This document shows, one piece after another, positions 25,104-37,771 of a DNA stretch of 64,000 nt. The stretch lies in assembly GCA_036250195.1 (NCBI GenBank), contig JAVHZZ010000003.1, positions 299,027,565 through 299,091,564 on the forward strand. The letters are read 5' to 3'. This DNA comes from Mixophyes australis (taxonomy: Eukaryota; Chordata; Amphibia; Anura; Limnodynastidae). Below the pieces are notes generated by a model, which made no database searches, was not told where the DNA came from, and saw only the letters and a list, made by a program, of their open reading frames with translations. Position 1 is the stretch's first letter; each line of letters starts with the position of its first letter. The translations under genes were made by a program, and so were the position numbers.

Positions 25104-28100
25104 TAATGTTCATTGGTAAAGGAATGTGTAATTGGAGATTGATTTTATAGCTATATATAGTATTTGGGACTAAAAACAAAGCTTAAGGGTTTAAATGTAT
25201 TGTCCAAAATTCATCATTCAGCATTTCATGTTAGTAAAATCTAACTAAGGAAATAAGTAATTATGCAGTTTCATAAAATAACAACATTAAAAATTAGTAG
25301 TTGGTAGAAGTGGTTAATTTATATAGTGACAAATATGGCCAAATCTCTTCATGACCTTCCCTCTGGAATTGGGCAGGTTAAGAGTCACCAGCTTACACAA
25401 GTTTCTAAGCGCTTCTTTCCTGACTTTGCAAATGTCCAGCTGCACAGAGAATGCTTTGTTTACATCCAGAGAGTAAGTGGCAGGGAGCAGTCTGCACTTT
25501 CCATTTCCCCTTGCATTGTTCACAAATGGAGCACCAAAGCCCTGTGTCCTGGAGCTGATCCTTTGCAATCCCTAAATGATCAATTTTAAGATACAAATGT
25601 CTGAGTGATTTATGTAAATTATATTGACCTTTACATTACGTTTGGTGCTGACAAAACACTGGTGAAAACCCAGCCGTATACTAAATCTTCATGGTGTCTA
25701 TTACAATACCATATTGGGAAAGAGTAATTCATGAAACGTGTACGCCAAGTAAATTTAAAGATTATATTGTGATACGTAAAGTAACCTATTTCTTTGTGTC
25801 TTAATACTAATTATCCAGCCTTCTCTAAATAGCATAACACATTTCTTTATCTGGTATATCATGTGTAAAAAATGTTTTTATTAGTAATACCATACCCTCG
25901 CGCTCCCCCGTCACACAGCTAAGTATATGGCTGGAGATGGAATACAGTGTAGTCACTATGCATTTGTCACTTAAATTAAGTTAGTCCACACTGTATATCC
26001 AGCATAGCAAATGGCAAAACTGTTGTTTTGGCAACTGGCAACGGTCGAACCAGAGACCCCATTGAAAATAGTTTGAAAATGAAAGTGGCACCAGTATATA
26101 ATGCTACATTCATTTGTAATATAAGCAGGTCACTAAATGGTGTTAGACGGTTCCTTAGCTATAGTATAATGTGCTTAGTGTGTTTTGCCCCGTCGAGGTT
26201 ACACATTTCCAATGTGCCTCCTGTTGTTTGTTTGATTTGCTGTCTTTGTACACTAAGAACTTTTTTTTATATAATATATATTTATATGTGAGGTTATTTA
26301 TGTGTGCAAGATGTATTTATACGTAGACACATACATTTTACACAGTCTTATCTCTTATCTAGTATAATACCCCCAGCGCTCTACCCACTTTACATTCAGT
26401 GCAATGAATTCAAATACCTAATACACCATTTATACATAAACCTATAACCTAAAATAAAGCTAGACCTTGATGGACAGGCTTAGCTGCTGCTCCAATGTGA
26501 AGCTCCTCAACCAGCAAGAGATACACCAGAGATTATAAACAAACAAGCAGAGCAACAATGGTACAGTATCAAATATACCAGAGACTGGAATGCACAATAA
26601 GTCCTGCACACTTCAAATTAAATTCATGAAGGCTTATCTCAGAGATAGGTTCTATGAAATAATTCGAGAGTTATCTTTATAGTCTGGGCAATGTGTATAT
26701 TCTTGACTGGACAACCCAGTTCTCAGATATAAACAGATCAATTGGCTGTATAGAACCTCTTTAGAAACATTTTATTTTATTAGAAACACAATTAAAAACT
26801 GTACAATGTGATATACCTGTAGCATATACAGGCATTCCGGAAAACCATAAACAGCCCGGTTTACCACAACAGAATAATAAAAATGATAAAAATAAAAAAA
26901 GACCAAAAGTAGGTCCTTGTGGGTCGTCTTAGTTCTTACACTCAGTGGTGCATGTTGTTGCCACATTCGGTGATTGTCAGTAACTTCTTTCTCAAGCTAA
27001 AGTTTTTGTTTGAGCCATATTGGGCTCAACCACTAGTCATGAGTATGAAGTCTATCAATTTGCGTTTCATCCCACAAATTAGCTGCCTTAGGCGATGGTT
27101 ACACTCTAAGTTAGAAATACAGTCGTATGATTTTTCTGTGAAAATGTTCCTCTACATGGAACAGAATTATGGCTGAAACTAACATAAAAATGGTAATTTA
27201 GCACTTGGGTGTTTCCTGCTAAATTTTAATTGGCAAAATAGTCAGTCTTTTGTAACAATATGTGAGATTCAGCCAAATCGAACCATATGGATTCTGTGCA
27301 CCCCTAGTCACAACTAACTGTATTAATTATGTTCTTACTAGTATGTTTTACTGTTCGTTCTCCATCACTTTTACCCGTCTTTCCCCCCCTCTTCACTGCT
27401 ATAAATGCGCTGCATATTTTGTGGTTTAATCAAACAGATTTCTTGTACACAGCTCTTTGAATAGTTTCCTGCCACAACAAATTTGGAGTTAATGCTTTCA
27501 AAATGTGGTATATGAAATGTGTAATATAATAGTTTTTTTTTTATTATACCCTTTTAATGGTTTCCTTAATCTAGTAATTAGTGAAGCAACACTGTAGTGA
27601 ACCTTCAGAAGTCCCACAGGGCTGCATTTGTTGATGTTTTCCTTGGCACTTGAACATGGAAAGAGGAAATAATATTGGACTGATTGCAGGGTGTATAGGA
27701 TCACAGACAAGTTTCCAAGTAGAGGAGCTTGGCACGCTGCATTGTTTTCTCCTCATTTGTCCTCAGCTTCATTTCCTATGCTGTGTGTAGCCTTCATCCT
27801 TGCAGCTTTAGAACTGCATCCTGTTTCCTTCCTTTCAACCAACGTCACGCTCTGACATTCTTGGGCCATTCTTTGTCCAGTTGTCTTCTAGCTAAAGAGC
27901 CTCTATAATTTAATGCATGTTTATGTGTGGAATGCTTCCTTGCATTGATGTGTGATGATATCCTCTTGAGCAGTGTCCTACTAGTTTCAATATGAGCTCC
28001 TTTGGTTAACTTATAAGCAGTATCATCATGTTTGTTTGCAAGGTGCATAAAACTCTGCAGCGTCGCAGATGTGCGACAGAGGGTAGAGCGAGCAGAGCTT

Positions 28101-30215
28101 ACAGTCTAGAGGAGAGGGCAATGAGACAATAGGAACTAGTGCGGATAGGGGATTGTATTCAGTAGAACACTCAGAGGGAGTAGTATCAAGTGGGGATATG
28201 ATTGGCTATAGTGAGGATGTGGGATCAGTGATTAAATCCTTTATGGCTGTTTCATTTTTGTATGTAACAGCATTTCACAATGTATTTTAATGTAATCTAA
28301 GGCGAAAGGGTTCAACTTGTTATAAAATGTCCTTTCTTGTATTTTGGATTTTCTTGCACTCTTTACAAAAAGTCTGCATTCTAGATGCTGCATTTTAATA
28401 CTGAACATCGCAGTCATTGAGTACATTATGTGACTGTCTTCATGGTTCCTCTGTGGACTTCATACTGACCACTTTTATTTTATTTGTAAATGTTTACATT
28501 GTTTAAAATACATCAGTTCTGCAATCCCAGATTTTGTTGTTTGGGAGTTATATTGGCGACGTCTCCTTATGTAGCCAGCAGTTTTTGTCAATGTGGGATA
28601 GACCTTAACAGGAATATGGCGCCATAAGACAAAAAATAAAACAAACTGTTCATCCTACTCTAAGACGCAAGACATAAAAAATATATATGTTTAAAGGAAA
28701 CCGTTAGAATCAAGCGGGATCTCTCCAGTTTGGCCTACCGCAGACAGAAGGAACAGGGGTCAAACTTCAAGATTGGTTATACAATCTCCTGGCTTTCTGA
28801 TGCATGAAAATGTAGCCATGACCTTGACCTAGAACAAAATCCAAGAACTACACAACCATATCACCATTTTGAATATTTGTTGATAATGCAAATGTATTAA
28901 TACGGAGTAACCAGTCCAATTATTAATAGACCATTTTAATATGAGGCCCCCTTGATATGATATAGAACAGAAATTAAGATTTAGTCCTATAATTTTGTAG
29001 TTGGATTTGACAAGTCTGACTTAAAATGTGATGTCTATTAATTTGATTCCTCTGGTATATTTCTAGAGACCCCTTGAAATAATTTGAAACCAACCAAGCG
29101 AATAACTTTCAAAAGAATGCTGTAGAAAAAAATCTGTAATCTTTAGCCACCTGACGATTTATAGATCAATTGGAAACCTCTCACCATGAATCAACACATC
29201 CTGTTGAATTTGTAGTTAAAAAGTATGAATTTCCAGAAGTGTTTCTTAGTGTTTTCGTGTGTGTCTAGCGCTGCTTTTTTTTCTGCCAGAGAAAGGCTTT
29301 TGGGTACAGATACAGATGTGTCAATATATATTTTAATGGTTGGCAATACTGCTGTCGTCATATTGTCTATGCAGCACAATTTTTTTTAATGCGCAATCTT
29401 GTTGCTAAACACCACAACCACAGATAAGTTTTTTTTACTTTCAATATCTTGGCTAGCCACATGGATTGCTGTTGAATCATTGTAAATGTGAGGTTGCAGT
29501 GAGAACTTCAGTTTGCACTAAATAACAAATGCAGGGAATAATAAACACTTTTAATTTTACTTTAATGAATTGATAACCTGTGTCCAGAGCGGAGGTAAGT
29601 CAGTCACTTGCAAAAAAACGAAACCCCACATTCATCAGTGTTTTATGGTTACGTCTGCTCAGAAACAGATGCTACACTGTTTAATATAAAACTAAAAATG
29701 AGCAACTTGCACCCTCCCCAAATACTCAACCAGTCCATTCATTAAACAGTTTGGGCTGGTTACCAGTATCACAGAGAGACCACAAATGAGGGATCCTCTT
29801 GATATAGTAAAAAGCAGCTCCAGGATGGTTAGTGCCTTATGGGGAAGAGGGCCTGGGTAAATAAATGCTGAGATGCCTGTAGTGATGATAATACGCTTTG
29901 AGAAACACACTTGACATGATGCATTTTTCCTTAGAGAGTTAATGTATGTTGTACCCCGTTAACTGACGATTTCTACTATTGCAACATTGGGGATATTGAA
30001 GGAAGATTAATTTTTAAAGCTTCTTTTCCTGGTTTTAACTGATTTATTCCCTCTGGCATGTAGTTTTATGCAGCAATGTTAGGTTACGCTTCAGGAAATT
30101 AGTACTATTTCAACAGTCTCCATTAATGTCCATACTGTATTGTTATATTGTTATCATAATATATTATTGGGTCTAATATTAAATCATAATTCTATGTTTT
30201 ATTTTTGTTTTCCAG

Positions 30216-30355
30216 TGACAGAAGCTGGTTTTGGTGCAGATATTGGGATGGAGAAGTTCTTCAATATTAAGTGCAGAGCTTCTGGCTTGGTTCCCAATGT
30301 GGTGGTTCTTGTTGCTACCATTAGAGCTTTGAAGATGCACGGAGGAGGACCCAAT
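30216..30355 (+). CDS. MTHFD1L: MTHFD1L exon b (FTHFS signature 2)
   Basis: A 140-nt exon between TTTTGTTTTCCAG and GTAAGT. The first two bases complete a Val codon with the last base of exon a. The frame reads [19 protein letters not shown], then [19 protein letters not shown] and [19 protein letters not shown] fits the second formate-THF ligase signature (V-A-T-[IV]-R-A-L-K-x-[HN]-G-G, from memory), part of the folate and nucleotide binding region. It ends on a complete Asn codon. No lesion is seen. Confidence 0.97.
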
Positions 30356-32038
30356 GTAAGTTCATATGATTTTTGTTTTTCATGCTCCAGGAGAAACGGT
30401 TTCATTTTATTACAAAGTAAAGATAGATTGGTAAATTTGGTTAGTGAGATTAGTGTATATCGCCTCCACACAGGATCTGAGCCTTAATAATGTCAAGTGT
30501 ACACTACTTTTAAAATCCCCAGATATACAAGACCTTAAATGATAAAAGAATTGTCTATTACTTCACTAGTGCGAGACAGGAAGGTGGCTTAAAGGACTTA
30601 TAGTACAGCAGCCAACTGAAAAATACACCCTTCTTTAAAAATTGTGTAATAAATAAAAGTACATACTTGAGTAATTATACATCTGATATTAAAAGCAGTA
30701 TTCCCTTTATGGCTATTGTCCCAATTATACCTTTTTCCTGTAATGGAGCTTTTTGGGGATTACTTAACAAAACTCACTTTTAAAATACAAAGAAAAAAAA
30801 TCCCCCCAATATACTGCTATGAGGTAGTAAAATATCCACTATTCTACTTATACATAACAATGCAAAATTCTCATTTACACACATTTGCAAATGCGTGATA
30901 AGCCACCTGCCACTTCACAGCGCTTCTGCTAATAGGGTGGTTCTAACTTTAAACAACGAGTCCCTATATATTGGGTCATACATTCATGTGTTTCTAAATT
31001 GAGAGCGAAGGTACCAAGATGTCACCCAAAAGCCTCCAAATGGCAATAAAGGACAAGTAATCCCCATCAGCAACTGATACGACATATGCCCCTCAAACAA
31101 CAATACAGAAATGGAAGTTGCTCGATCAGTTTTTATTTTATAAGCAGGTGCTTGAAAGGGTGAGGTTAACCAGAAAGGAAAAAGGACAGAGAAATCACCA
31201 AGCACACTGCTATGAACTAGTAAAAGAGCCACTTTTCTACTTGTACATAAAAATGCTGAATTCTCAGTTACACATGTTTCAAATGCATGATGAGCCATGC
31301 GTGCCTAGTCATGGTGCTTCTAGTCATCGGGTGATCCTGACTCTAAACAATGACAATGTGATCCTATAAATTGATTGAGCAACTTCCATTTCTGTAATTT
31401 TGTTTGAGCCGCATATTCTGGTATCGGTAGCTGATGGGCGGTGCTGGTCCTCTATTGCCATTTAGAGACTTTTGGGGTACCTCTTAGTAAGTTGGCTCCC
31501 CATTTGAAAACAAATGAATGTATAACCATGTATATAAGGACTCTCACTGATTAGAGTTATGACCACACTATTAAGAAAAGACCCGTGAAGTGGCGGGTGG
31601 CTTATCGTGCATTTGCAAATGTTTGTAGATGTGAATCGTGCATTTTTATGTACAAGTAGAATAACAGCTCCTTTACTAGTTCATAGCAGTGTGCTGGGAA
31701 TTTTTCCCTCCCCCCCCCCACTTCCTTTCTGGATAACCCTACCCTTTCAAGCGCTTGCTCTGGATATATAAATTGATTGAGCAACTTCCATTTCTGTAGT
31801 TTAAAATACATTTCAGGTTTTTTCACCAATGTACTGTATACACACTCCCCAAAAATACTTGCACCCCCCCCCCCCTTCCCCACACACACACAAATAGGTT
31901 GTTTTTATTTATCTGAATGCAGATGCCAGGAAGAATGGGAGACATACATTGATCTATGTTAGACATTATCTGTCTGTATGTTATAATATACACCACTCTA
32001 TATGACTTTATAATGTACGTGGTGTCCTATATTTTCAG
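30356..32038 (+). other. MTHFD1L: MTHFD1L intron, 1.7 kb
   Basis: The intron runs from GTAAGT to TATTTTCAG. Most of it is a cluster of related repeats (30720-31805). A C-rich run and short CA run lie near 31864-31892. Nothing else was recognised. Confidence 0.9.
30720..31805. repeat. Tandem plus inverted repeat cluster
   Basis: Three related units. Unit A (about 30720-31131) and unit C (about 31371-31805) are homologous in opposite orientation over more than 300 bp: CATTTGCAAATGCGTGATAA at 30880 pairs with the complement of TTATCGTGCATTTGCAAATG near 31600. Unit B (about 31132-31370) is a partial copy in the orientation of A. The border motif GAGCAACTTCCATTTCTGT occurs near 31377 and 31778 and inverted near 31108. 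All units share CACTGCTATGAACTAGTAAA-type sequence. The family is not known to me and has no recognised protein. Confidence 0.75.
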
Positions 32039-32080
32039 GTTACTGCTGGGGCTCCACTAGCAAAAGAATACACAGAAGAG
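32039..32080 (+). CDS. MTHFD1L: MTHFD1L exon c (42 nt)
   Basis: A very short exon of exactly 14 codons, phase 0 at both ends, reading VTAGAPLAKEYTEE. It sits between TATTTTCAG and GTAATG. The known MTHFD1L protein has VTAGVPLKKEYTEE here, while MTHFD1 has a different end (..KAYIQED, from memory), so this exon favours MTHFD1L. Skipping it would remove 14 residues without a frameshift. Confidence 0.95.
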
Positions 32081-33029
32081 GTAATGAAAAAAAATAAATC
32101 TATAAAGGTTTCTTATTTTGTAAATGAAAGCAAGAACAGATATATTTCTTCAATGTTACTGTTTTTCGCATTTTCTTACAGTAATTTTCTTTCTCAACTT
32201 TTTCCTGGGACCTGTCTCTTGAAGTGGGCAGTTCTGTGTATGCATAGACTATAGACATTTTCATAAAAAGGGAAATTAAAATCAGATTACTGTGATTAGT
32301 GCTCTAGAGCATAGCAATGTGTGTGTTCCCAGGAAAAACTAATATAAACAATTTTTTTTACAAAATATTTTCTTGCATACTGAGGATTGTTTTCCTAGTA
32401 GATACTATGAGACACGAGTGACAAATGATGTAACGTGCTGGATATAGTATTGTTGTGTGCTCTAGGATAGAGTGAGACCTAATAATAAAATATTCATTAG
32501 TGCAAAGTGTGTGCATGTCTCTGCATACTGCATGCATGATAGACTTTTAACGTTGGTGAAGGCATAATGGCTGCGGATGTTAGTTACCTGGAAGTAAACA
32601 CGATCATGTAGTTATATATAAAATAACACTGATTTTGAATTGGTGCCATAATAGAATATTTCAGTTGTAGACATAAGAGGTAATTTTCGAAGCACAACTC
32701 AGCATCTCTGCAGTACAAATGCTGCTTTGGCACCACTGTGGGTCTTGTTTCAAACAAATGCACCTAGATTTCCTCCTTGGCCTGTAGGTTTGCAAAGCAA
32801 TATGTCTGTTCTAATGGAGGAGCAACGTATGTTCAGGCAGTGTGACTGTGTCTAATGAAGTACAGAAGATTACACTTTGTGATCTTTTTGTAATGAGATA
32901 AAGGGTTTAGAAGGGTGCATTTTCAGGGATGTTTTCTTGCTGTGCAGACTCTTTCCAATTACTGAAAATGACTTGTCCTATACTATTCATGGGACAGTGT
33001 ACTGTGCAAAAAAAAAGTTGAAAAATGAC

Positions 33030-35262
33030 GATTATTATTATTAATTTTTATTTATAAGGCGCCACTAGGTATCCGTAGCGCCGTACAGGGACATACAGAA
33101 ACACGATACAGGGTGAGACAGCACGGTACAGTTAACAAAAAGCACAGTAACTCAGAAGCTCAATGTACAGCTAGATGAAAGGTGAGAGCCCCCAGCGGTG
33201 TAGAGAGAGGGGTAGGAGGGCAGGAGGACCTCACGGAGGAGACAAGGAGCTGGAGAGCAGAGTTAAGGTGGTGGAGAACAGGAGGAGAGGAGGCCCTGCT
33301 CGAAGTAGCGTACAATCTAAGGGGAGGGTAGGACGGACAGAGACACAAGGGTAGGAGGAGGAAAGGGGGAGAATGCAGAGAGGGAGAGGGGGGAGAGGAG
33401 AATGACGTGGAGGGAGGCAGGAGGAGGGCAGGATAGGGAGGGCGGTAGGTGGGAGGCTGGAAGGAGGTCGGTTAGGTGGGGGACTGGAAGGCTTTGAGGA
33501 AGAGGTGGGTTTTTAAGGCCCGTTTGAAGCTGGACAAGTTGGGGTATGTTCTGATGGAGCGGGGGAGCTGGTTCCAGTGGAGGGGGGCAGCGCGGGAGAA
33601 GTCTTGGATGCGAGCATGGGAGGAGGTAACCAGTGGGGAGGAGAGGCGACGGTCATTAGCCGAACGCAGAGGGCGGGATGGAGCATGGATGGAAATGAGG
33701 TTGGAGATGTAGGGAGCAGTGGAGTTGGAGAGGGCCTTGAAAGTAAGTGTGAGGAGCTTGAACACTATTCTGTAGGGGAAGGGGAGCCAGTGAAGGGATT
33801 GGTATAGGGGGGAGACAGAAGAGGAGCGGCGAGAAAGGAAAATGAGCCGAGCGGCTGCATTGAGTACAGAGCGAAGGGGAGCGGGATGAGTGCGGGGGAG
33901 GCCGGTAAGGAGGAGGTTGCAGTAGTCCAAGCGGGAGATAAGAGCGTGGACAAGAGCTTTAGTGGCATCTTGGGAGAGGAAGGGCCGAATGCGTGCGATA
34001 TTCCGCAGCTGGAAGCTGCAGGATTTGGCGAGAGAGAGAATGTGAGGAGCAAAGGAGAGAGAGGAGTCAAGGATGACACCGAGGCAGCGAAGTTGAGGAA
34101 CAGGGGAAATAGAGGAGTGGAGAACAGAGATAGAAAGGTCGGAAGGGGAGGGGGAATGAGCGGGAGGAAAAACAATAAGTTCGGTTTTAGCGAGATTAAG
34201 TTTGAGGAATCTAGAGGACATCCAGGAGGAGATGGCAGAGAGGCAGGCAGACACCCTGGAGAGGAGGGAGGAAGAGAGATCGGGAGAGGAAAGGTAGAGT
34301 TGGGTGTCATCGGCATAAAGGTGGTACTGGAGACCAAAAGAGCTGATGAGTTTCCCCAGGGAAGAGGTGTAAAGAGAGAAGAGTAGGGGTCCGAGAACAG
34401 AGCCTTGGGGGACCCCTACTGGAAGGGAAGAGGGGGGGGAGAGAGATCCAGAGGTGGAGACAGAGAAGGAACGGTCAGCAAGGTAGGAGGTGAACCATGA
34501 CAGGACCGGGCCGGAGAGGCCAAAGGATTGAAGGGTGAGGAGCAGGAGCGGGTGGTCAACGGTGTCGAAGGCCGCTGAGAGATCCAAGAGAATGAGAAGG
34601 GAGAAGTGGCCCCTGGCTTTCGCAGAGAGGAGATCATTAGTGACTGTGGCCAGGGCAGTTTCAGTGGAGTGGAGGGGGCGGAAGCCAGATTGGAGAGGGT
34701 CAAGGAGGGAGTGGTCAGAGAGGTAGGTGGAGAGGCGGCTGCAGACGAGCCTCTCAAGTAGTTTGGAGGCAAAGGGGAGAAGAGAGATGGGGCGATAGTT
34801 GGAGAAAGAGGTGGGGTCAAAGTTAGGTTTCTTAAGAATGGGGGATACAAGGGCGTGTTTGAAGGAGGAGGGGAAGATGCCGGCGGAGAGGGAGAGATTA
34901 AAGAGGTGGGCGAGGTGGGAGCAGGTGGCGGGGGAAAGGGAGCGAAGGAGGTGGGAGGGGATGGGGTCCAGGGGACAGGAGGACGGAGGGGAGGATGAAA
35001 TAAGAGAGTGTACTTCTTCGCTCGTAGTGGGGCGGAAGGAGAAGAGGGGGCGGTGGCGGGAGGGGGAGGGAGGAAGCGTGGGGGGGGTGGAAGAGGGGAG
35101 GAGGTGATTTTGAGTCGGAGGGCCTCAATTTTCGAGGAGAAGAAGGAGGCAAAGTCTGTGGCGGTGAGGGAGGAGGAGAGAGGAGGGGCGGGGGGGACAG
35201 GAGAGGTTTGAAGGTGGTGAAGAGGCGGCGAGGGTTGGAGGACTGGGAGGAGATGTCACCTC
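33030..35262 (-). mobile_element. L2-clade LINE, 5'-truncated copy
   Basis: A minus-strand element. From its 5' end, SSNPRRLFTTFKPLL is followed by frame changes near 35180 and 35085 (the latter at a C8 tract). The reverse transcriptase frame is then open to the stop at 33472-33474. The 3' UTR ends with CCCTGTACGGCGCTACGG, CTAGTGGCGCCTTATAAATA and an ATT-type tail near 33030, the classic L2 3' end. The endonuclease domain is absent because of 5' truncation. Confidence 0.9.
33472..35085 (-). pseudogene. L2 reverse transcriptase, long open frame
   Basis: About 538 codons without a stop, truncated at the N-terminus and without its own start. Order of motifs: [91 protein letters not shown] (RT motif A); [16 protein letters not shown] (motif B); [10 protein letters not shown] (catalytic YADD, near 34306-34317); then [15 protein letters not shown] and [14 protein letters not shown]. 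The C-terminal part has [15 protein letters not shown] and [10 protein letters not shown]. Intact catalytic residues over this length suggest a fairly recent insertion. It is a transposon remnant, not a host gene. The complementary strand is extremely purine-rich. Confidence 0.88.
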
Positions 35263-36093
35263 TTCCCAAATCCTCAACCAACCCTGGTCTAGTTTTCAAT
35301 GTAACAGGGAGGCCACGAAAATTATGTACATTGTGTCGTTTTTTGGTTACACTTTTGGTATTCTGGGAAGGGTTCTTAGAGATTCTATTCTATATACTGG
35401 GACCACTGGATTGCCACTTCACTGCCCATGGGGCTCCAGGCTGTCTACAACTTAGGTTGCTTAAGAACATGGGGAGGGGACACTTGCTGTGCAGTGTTTT
35501 AAGAGAAAAATGTAAACTTTTTGACAGGAGTGGTACTGAAGGGGTAGGAGGTTGGACTTTGATGTGGTATTTACACTTTTACACACTGCACCTCCTAAAC
35601 ATTATGCACAGCTAGGCACACTTTTAGGTTACAGGCATTGCTCTTGAGTCCTAGAGGAGGGGTTTCATGTACCATAGAGGTGCATCCGTATAAATCCGAG
35701 GTATTTTGCGGTGTGACCTCCATACTGTGCATTAGTTACCAAATGTCCCCGATTTTCATGTTGAAGACAGACCTTATGGTAATACATCTTATTTTAGTGA
35801 TCTTTCATTTGCTGAAGCTTCAATGTATTTTTAATTTACGGCTGGATGTCCTTAGAATGTTTTCTAATTTCTGTTTATCGTGTGCATGAGTGAAAATAGT
35901 AAGAACTTACAAATGGATATGTTACTGTAACCTGTTGTAGTAATGTATCTTTTCCTTATTAAGTGTCAAAGTAAGCATTTAAAAAATAGATGCATCTTTT
36001 TGAAACCGTTTCGAGCAACCAGCAGCTTGGGATACCCCATGTGACCCTCCTGACCAGATAGTTGTTTCTTAGTGACTCTGATAACCGAGTGAG

Positions 36094-36822
36094 CAGAGCC
36101 GGACTGGAACTGCGGCATCCAGCATGATCACCACCCCCCCCCCCCCCCCCGCGACACATTGCGGCATCCAGCATGATCTCCCCCCCCGCCACATTGCGGC
36201 ATCCTGCATGACCCTCCCCCCCCCCACATTGCCGCATCCAGCATGACCCCCCCACCCCCACATTACAACCAGCGTCACCAGGTTCAAATTATGCCACACA
36301 GTAGTGCCCCCACATTTAATGTATGCCACAGCAGCGCCAACATGTTTAATGGATGCCAAAATAGTGCCTCAGGCTCAAATTATGCCACAGTAGAGCAGTA
36401 ATAGTAATCAAAAATAGAGTGCACATAAGAAAATACCTGATCATGGTGCTGTTCTGGGCACTGAGCAAGGAGGGAGCTTCTGTGTGGCACAAGATGGGAG
36501 CACCCGCCGGGGAGCAGGAGACAGAGGAGGCTCTGAGGATCTGGATGGGGGACGGGGGGACAGAGCAGCCCTGGGTTGATCCGCGCGCAGCACTGTTAGT
36601 AAGGTGGCTGGTTCCTGGGGAGGAGCCAGCCACCCATAAGTCAGTCAATGTCGGTGCCGGTCACTAATAGGCTAGGGCCAGCCCCTTTAGTTTTACTGCA
36701 TACAGAGCCTTGCCGGGACCTGACATGGCATTCAGGTCCTGGAAGACAGTGATGACGAATCTGCAGCTGCCCAGTTAGCCATCGGCCTTTTTGTCATTTG
36801 CCAGATGGCCAGTCCGGCCCTG
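36094..36822. mobile_element. hAT-like repeat with CAG(A/G)GCCGGACTGG ends
   Basis: The left end CAGAGCCGGACTGG and right end CCAGTCCGGCCCTG form a 14-bp inverted repeat with one mismatch. Such CAG...CTG ends are typical of hAT elements. The 8-bp flanks (CGAGTGAG and GCAATGTG) do not match, so no target duplication supports the call. The interior contains the minisatellite at 36111-36260 and ATTATGCCACA-type repeats, but no transposase. Confidence 0.5.
36111..36260. repeat. Minisatellite with poly(C) tracts
   Basis: Four units of TTGCGGCATCCAGCATGA type start near 36110, 36159, 36194 and 36229. They are separated by C-rich runs of about 8 to 20 bases. The spacing is roughly 48, 35 and 35 bp. 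Confidence 0.85.
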
Positions 36823-36967
36823 GCAATGTGTAATCTATATAGTGTATAATTCTGTGATTGGATGGTAATGGGTTCTGAACAGCTGCATGAGCCAGACTTG
36901 GGTTATGCTGGTATTCTCTCATCTCATAACAATATTTGATATGCTTTTGAATGTAGAGAGCTTAGCG

Positions 36968-37155
36968 CAGTGTTTCCCAACTCCAGTCCTCAGGGACCCC
37001 CTAATAGTGCAGATTTTTCAGGTCACAAGTGAAATAATTAGTAGCACCTGTGGATCTTTCAAAATGTCAGTAATGAATACACCTGTGCTCCAGCAAAGAG
37101 AAATGGAGAACATGCACTGTTAGGGGTCTCTGAGGACTGGAGCTGGGAACCCGTG
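36968..37155. mobile_element. hAT MITE (8-bp TSD GCTTAGCG)
   Basis: A 188-bp element from CAGTGTTTCCCAACTCCAGT to CTGGAGCTGGGAACCCGTG, an imperfect inverted repeat. It is flanked by a perfect 8-bp duplication GCTTAGCG at 36960-36967 and 37156-37163. CAGTGTTTCCCAA is a typical hAT terminal sequence. Non-coding. Confidence 0.92.
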
Positions 37156-37771
37156 GCTTAGCGTAATCAAACATTAGCTGCATCTAATACAAGAAGGGAA
37201 GCGTTTGGAGGGCAGACTAAGGATTTATCATGCCTTCCGCGTGCTGGACATACTTCCCCTGGGGCTGACCATGCCCCATTAGGCGGCATGCTATTTCTTG
37301 AGCCCTTGCTACCCTTTGTGATACTTTCAATATCTCCGTATGACTCTCTAATATTGCACCTCCATGAAATAAAATTATTAAATATTCCAGAAAATTGTGT
37401 ATTGAATAAAATAAGAATAATGACAATAGATGTCCCTTTTTTAAATCTGTAAATATCTAGTTTTACTCTAAATCCTCTGTAGGTGGAGCTATGTCTTGTA
37501 GCAATCTGTCAAACCACAGATTGCTTGGCTTGGTATTGCTGGCTAGGATAACGTTGACACTGTGATAGTAGTTGGCAGCATGTAACTTACAGTATGCTTG
37601 AAAGCATCAGCTTAGCCATATGCTCAAGCATTAACAACATAGAACACCATTTATTAATTATTCATCTACTGCATAGAAAATGAAAATGTTTCAACTTGGT
37701 AGAGGCAGTGAATCAATGTGCATGGAACTCATTTGTTAGATATAAGAACACTTTTCTCATCTGTCTTACAG

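Larger units (their letters stand above)
32081..37771 (+). other. MTHFD1L: MTHFD1L intron, 5.7 kb
   Basis: The intron runs from GTAATG to CTGTCTTACAG. It carries an L2 LINE on the opposite strand, a hAT-like repeat with a C-rich minisatellite, and a hAT MITE. Nothing was recognised in about 32081-33025, 35265-36090 and 37164-37771. Confidence 0.9.

Noticed and set aside
30720..31805. CRISPR-like array from repeated units
   Set aside because: Units are long, few, partly inverted and in a vertebrate intron; no short direct repeats with uniform spacers.
33886..34386. 166-codon + strand open frame
   Set aside because: Antisense shadow of the L2 reverse transcriptase; Gly/Glu/Arg-rich composition follows from its purine bias.
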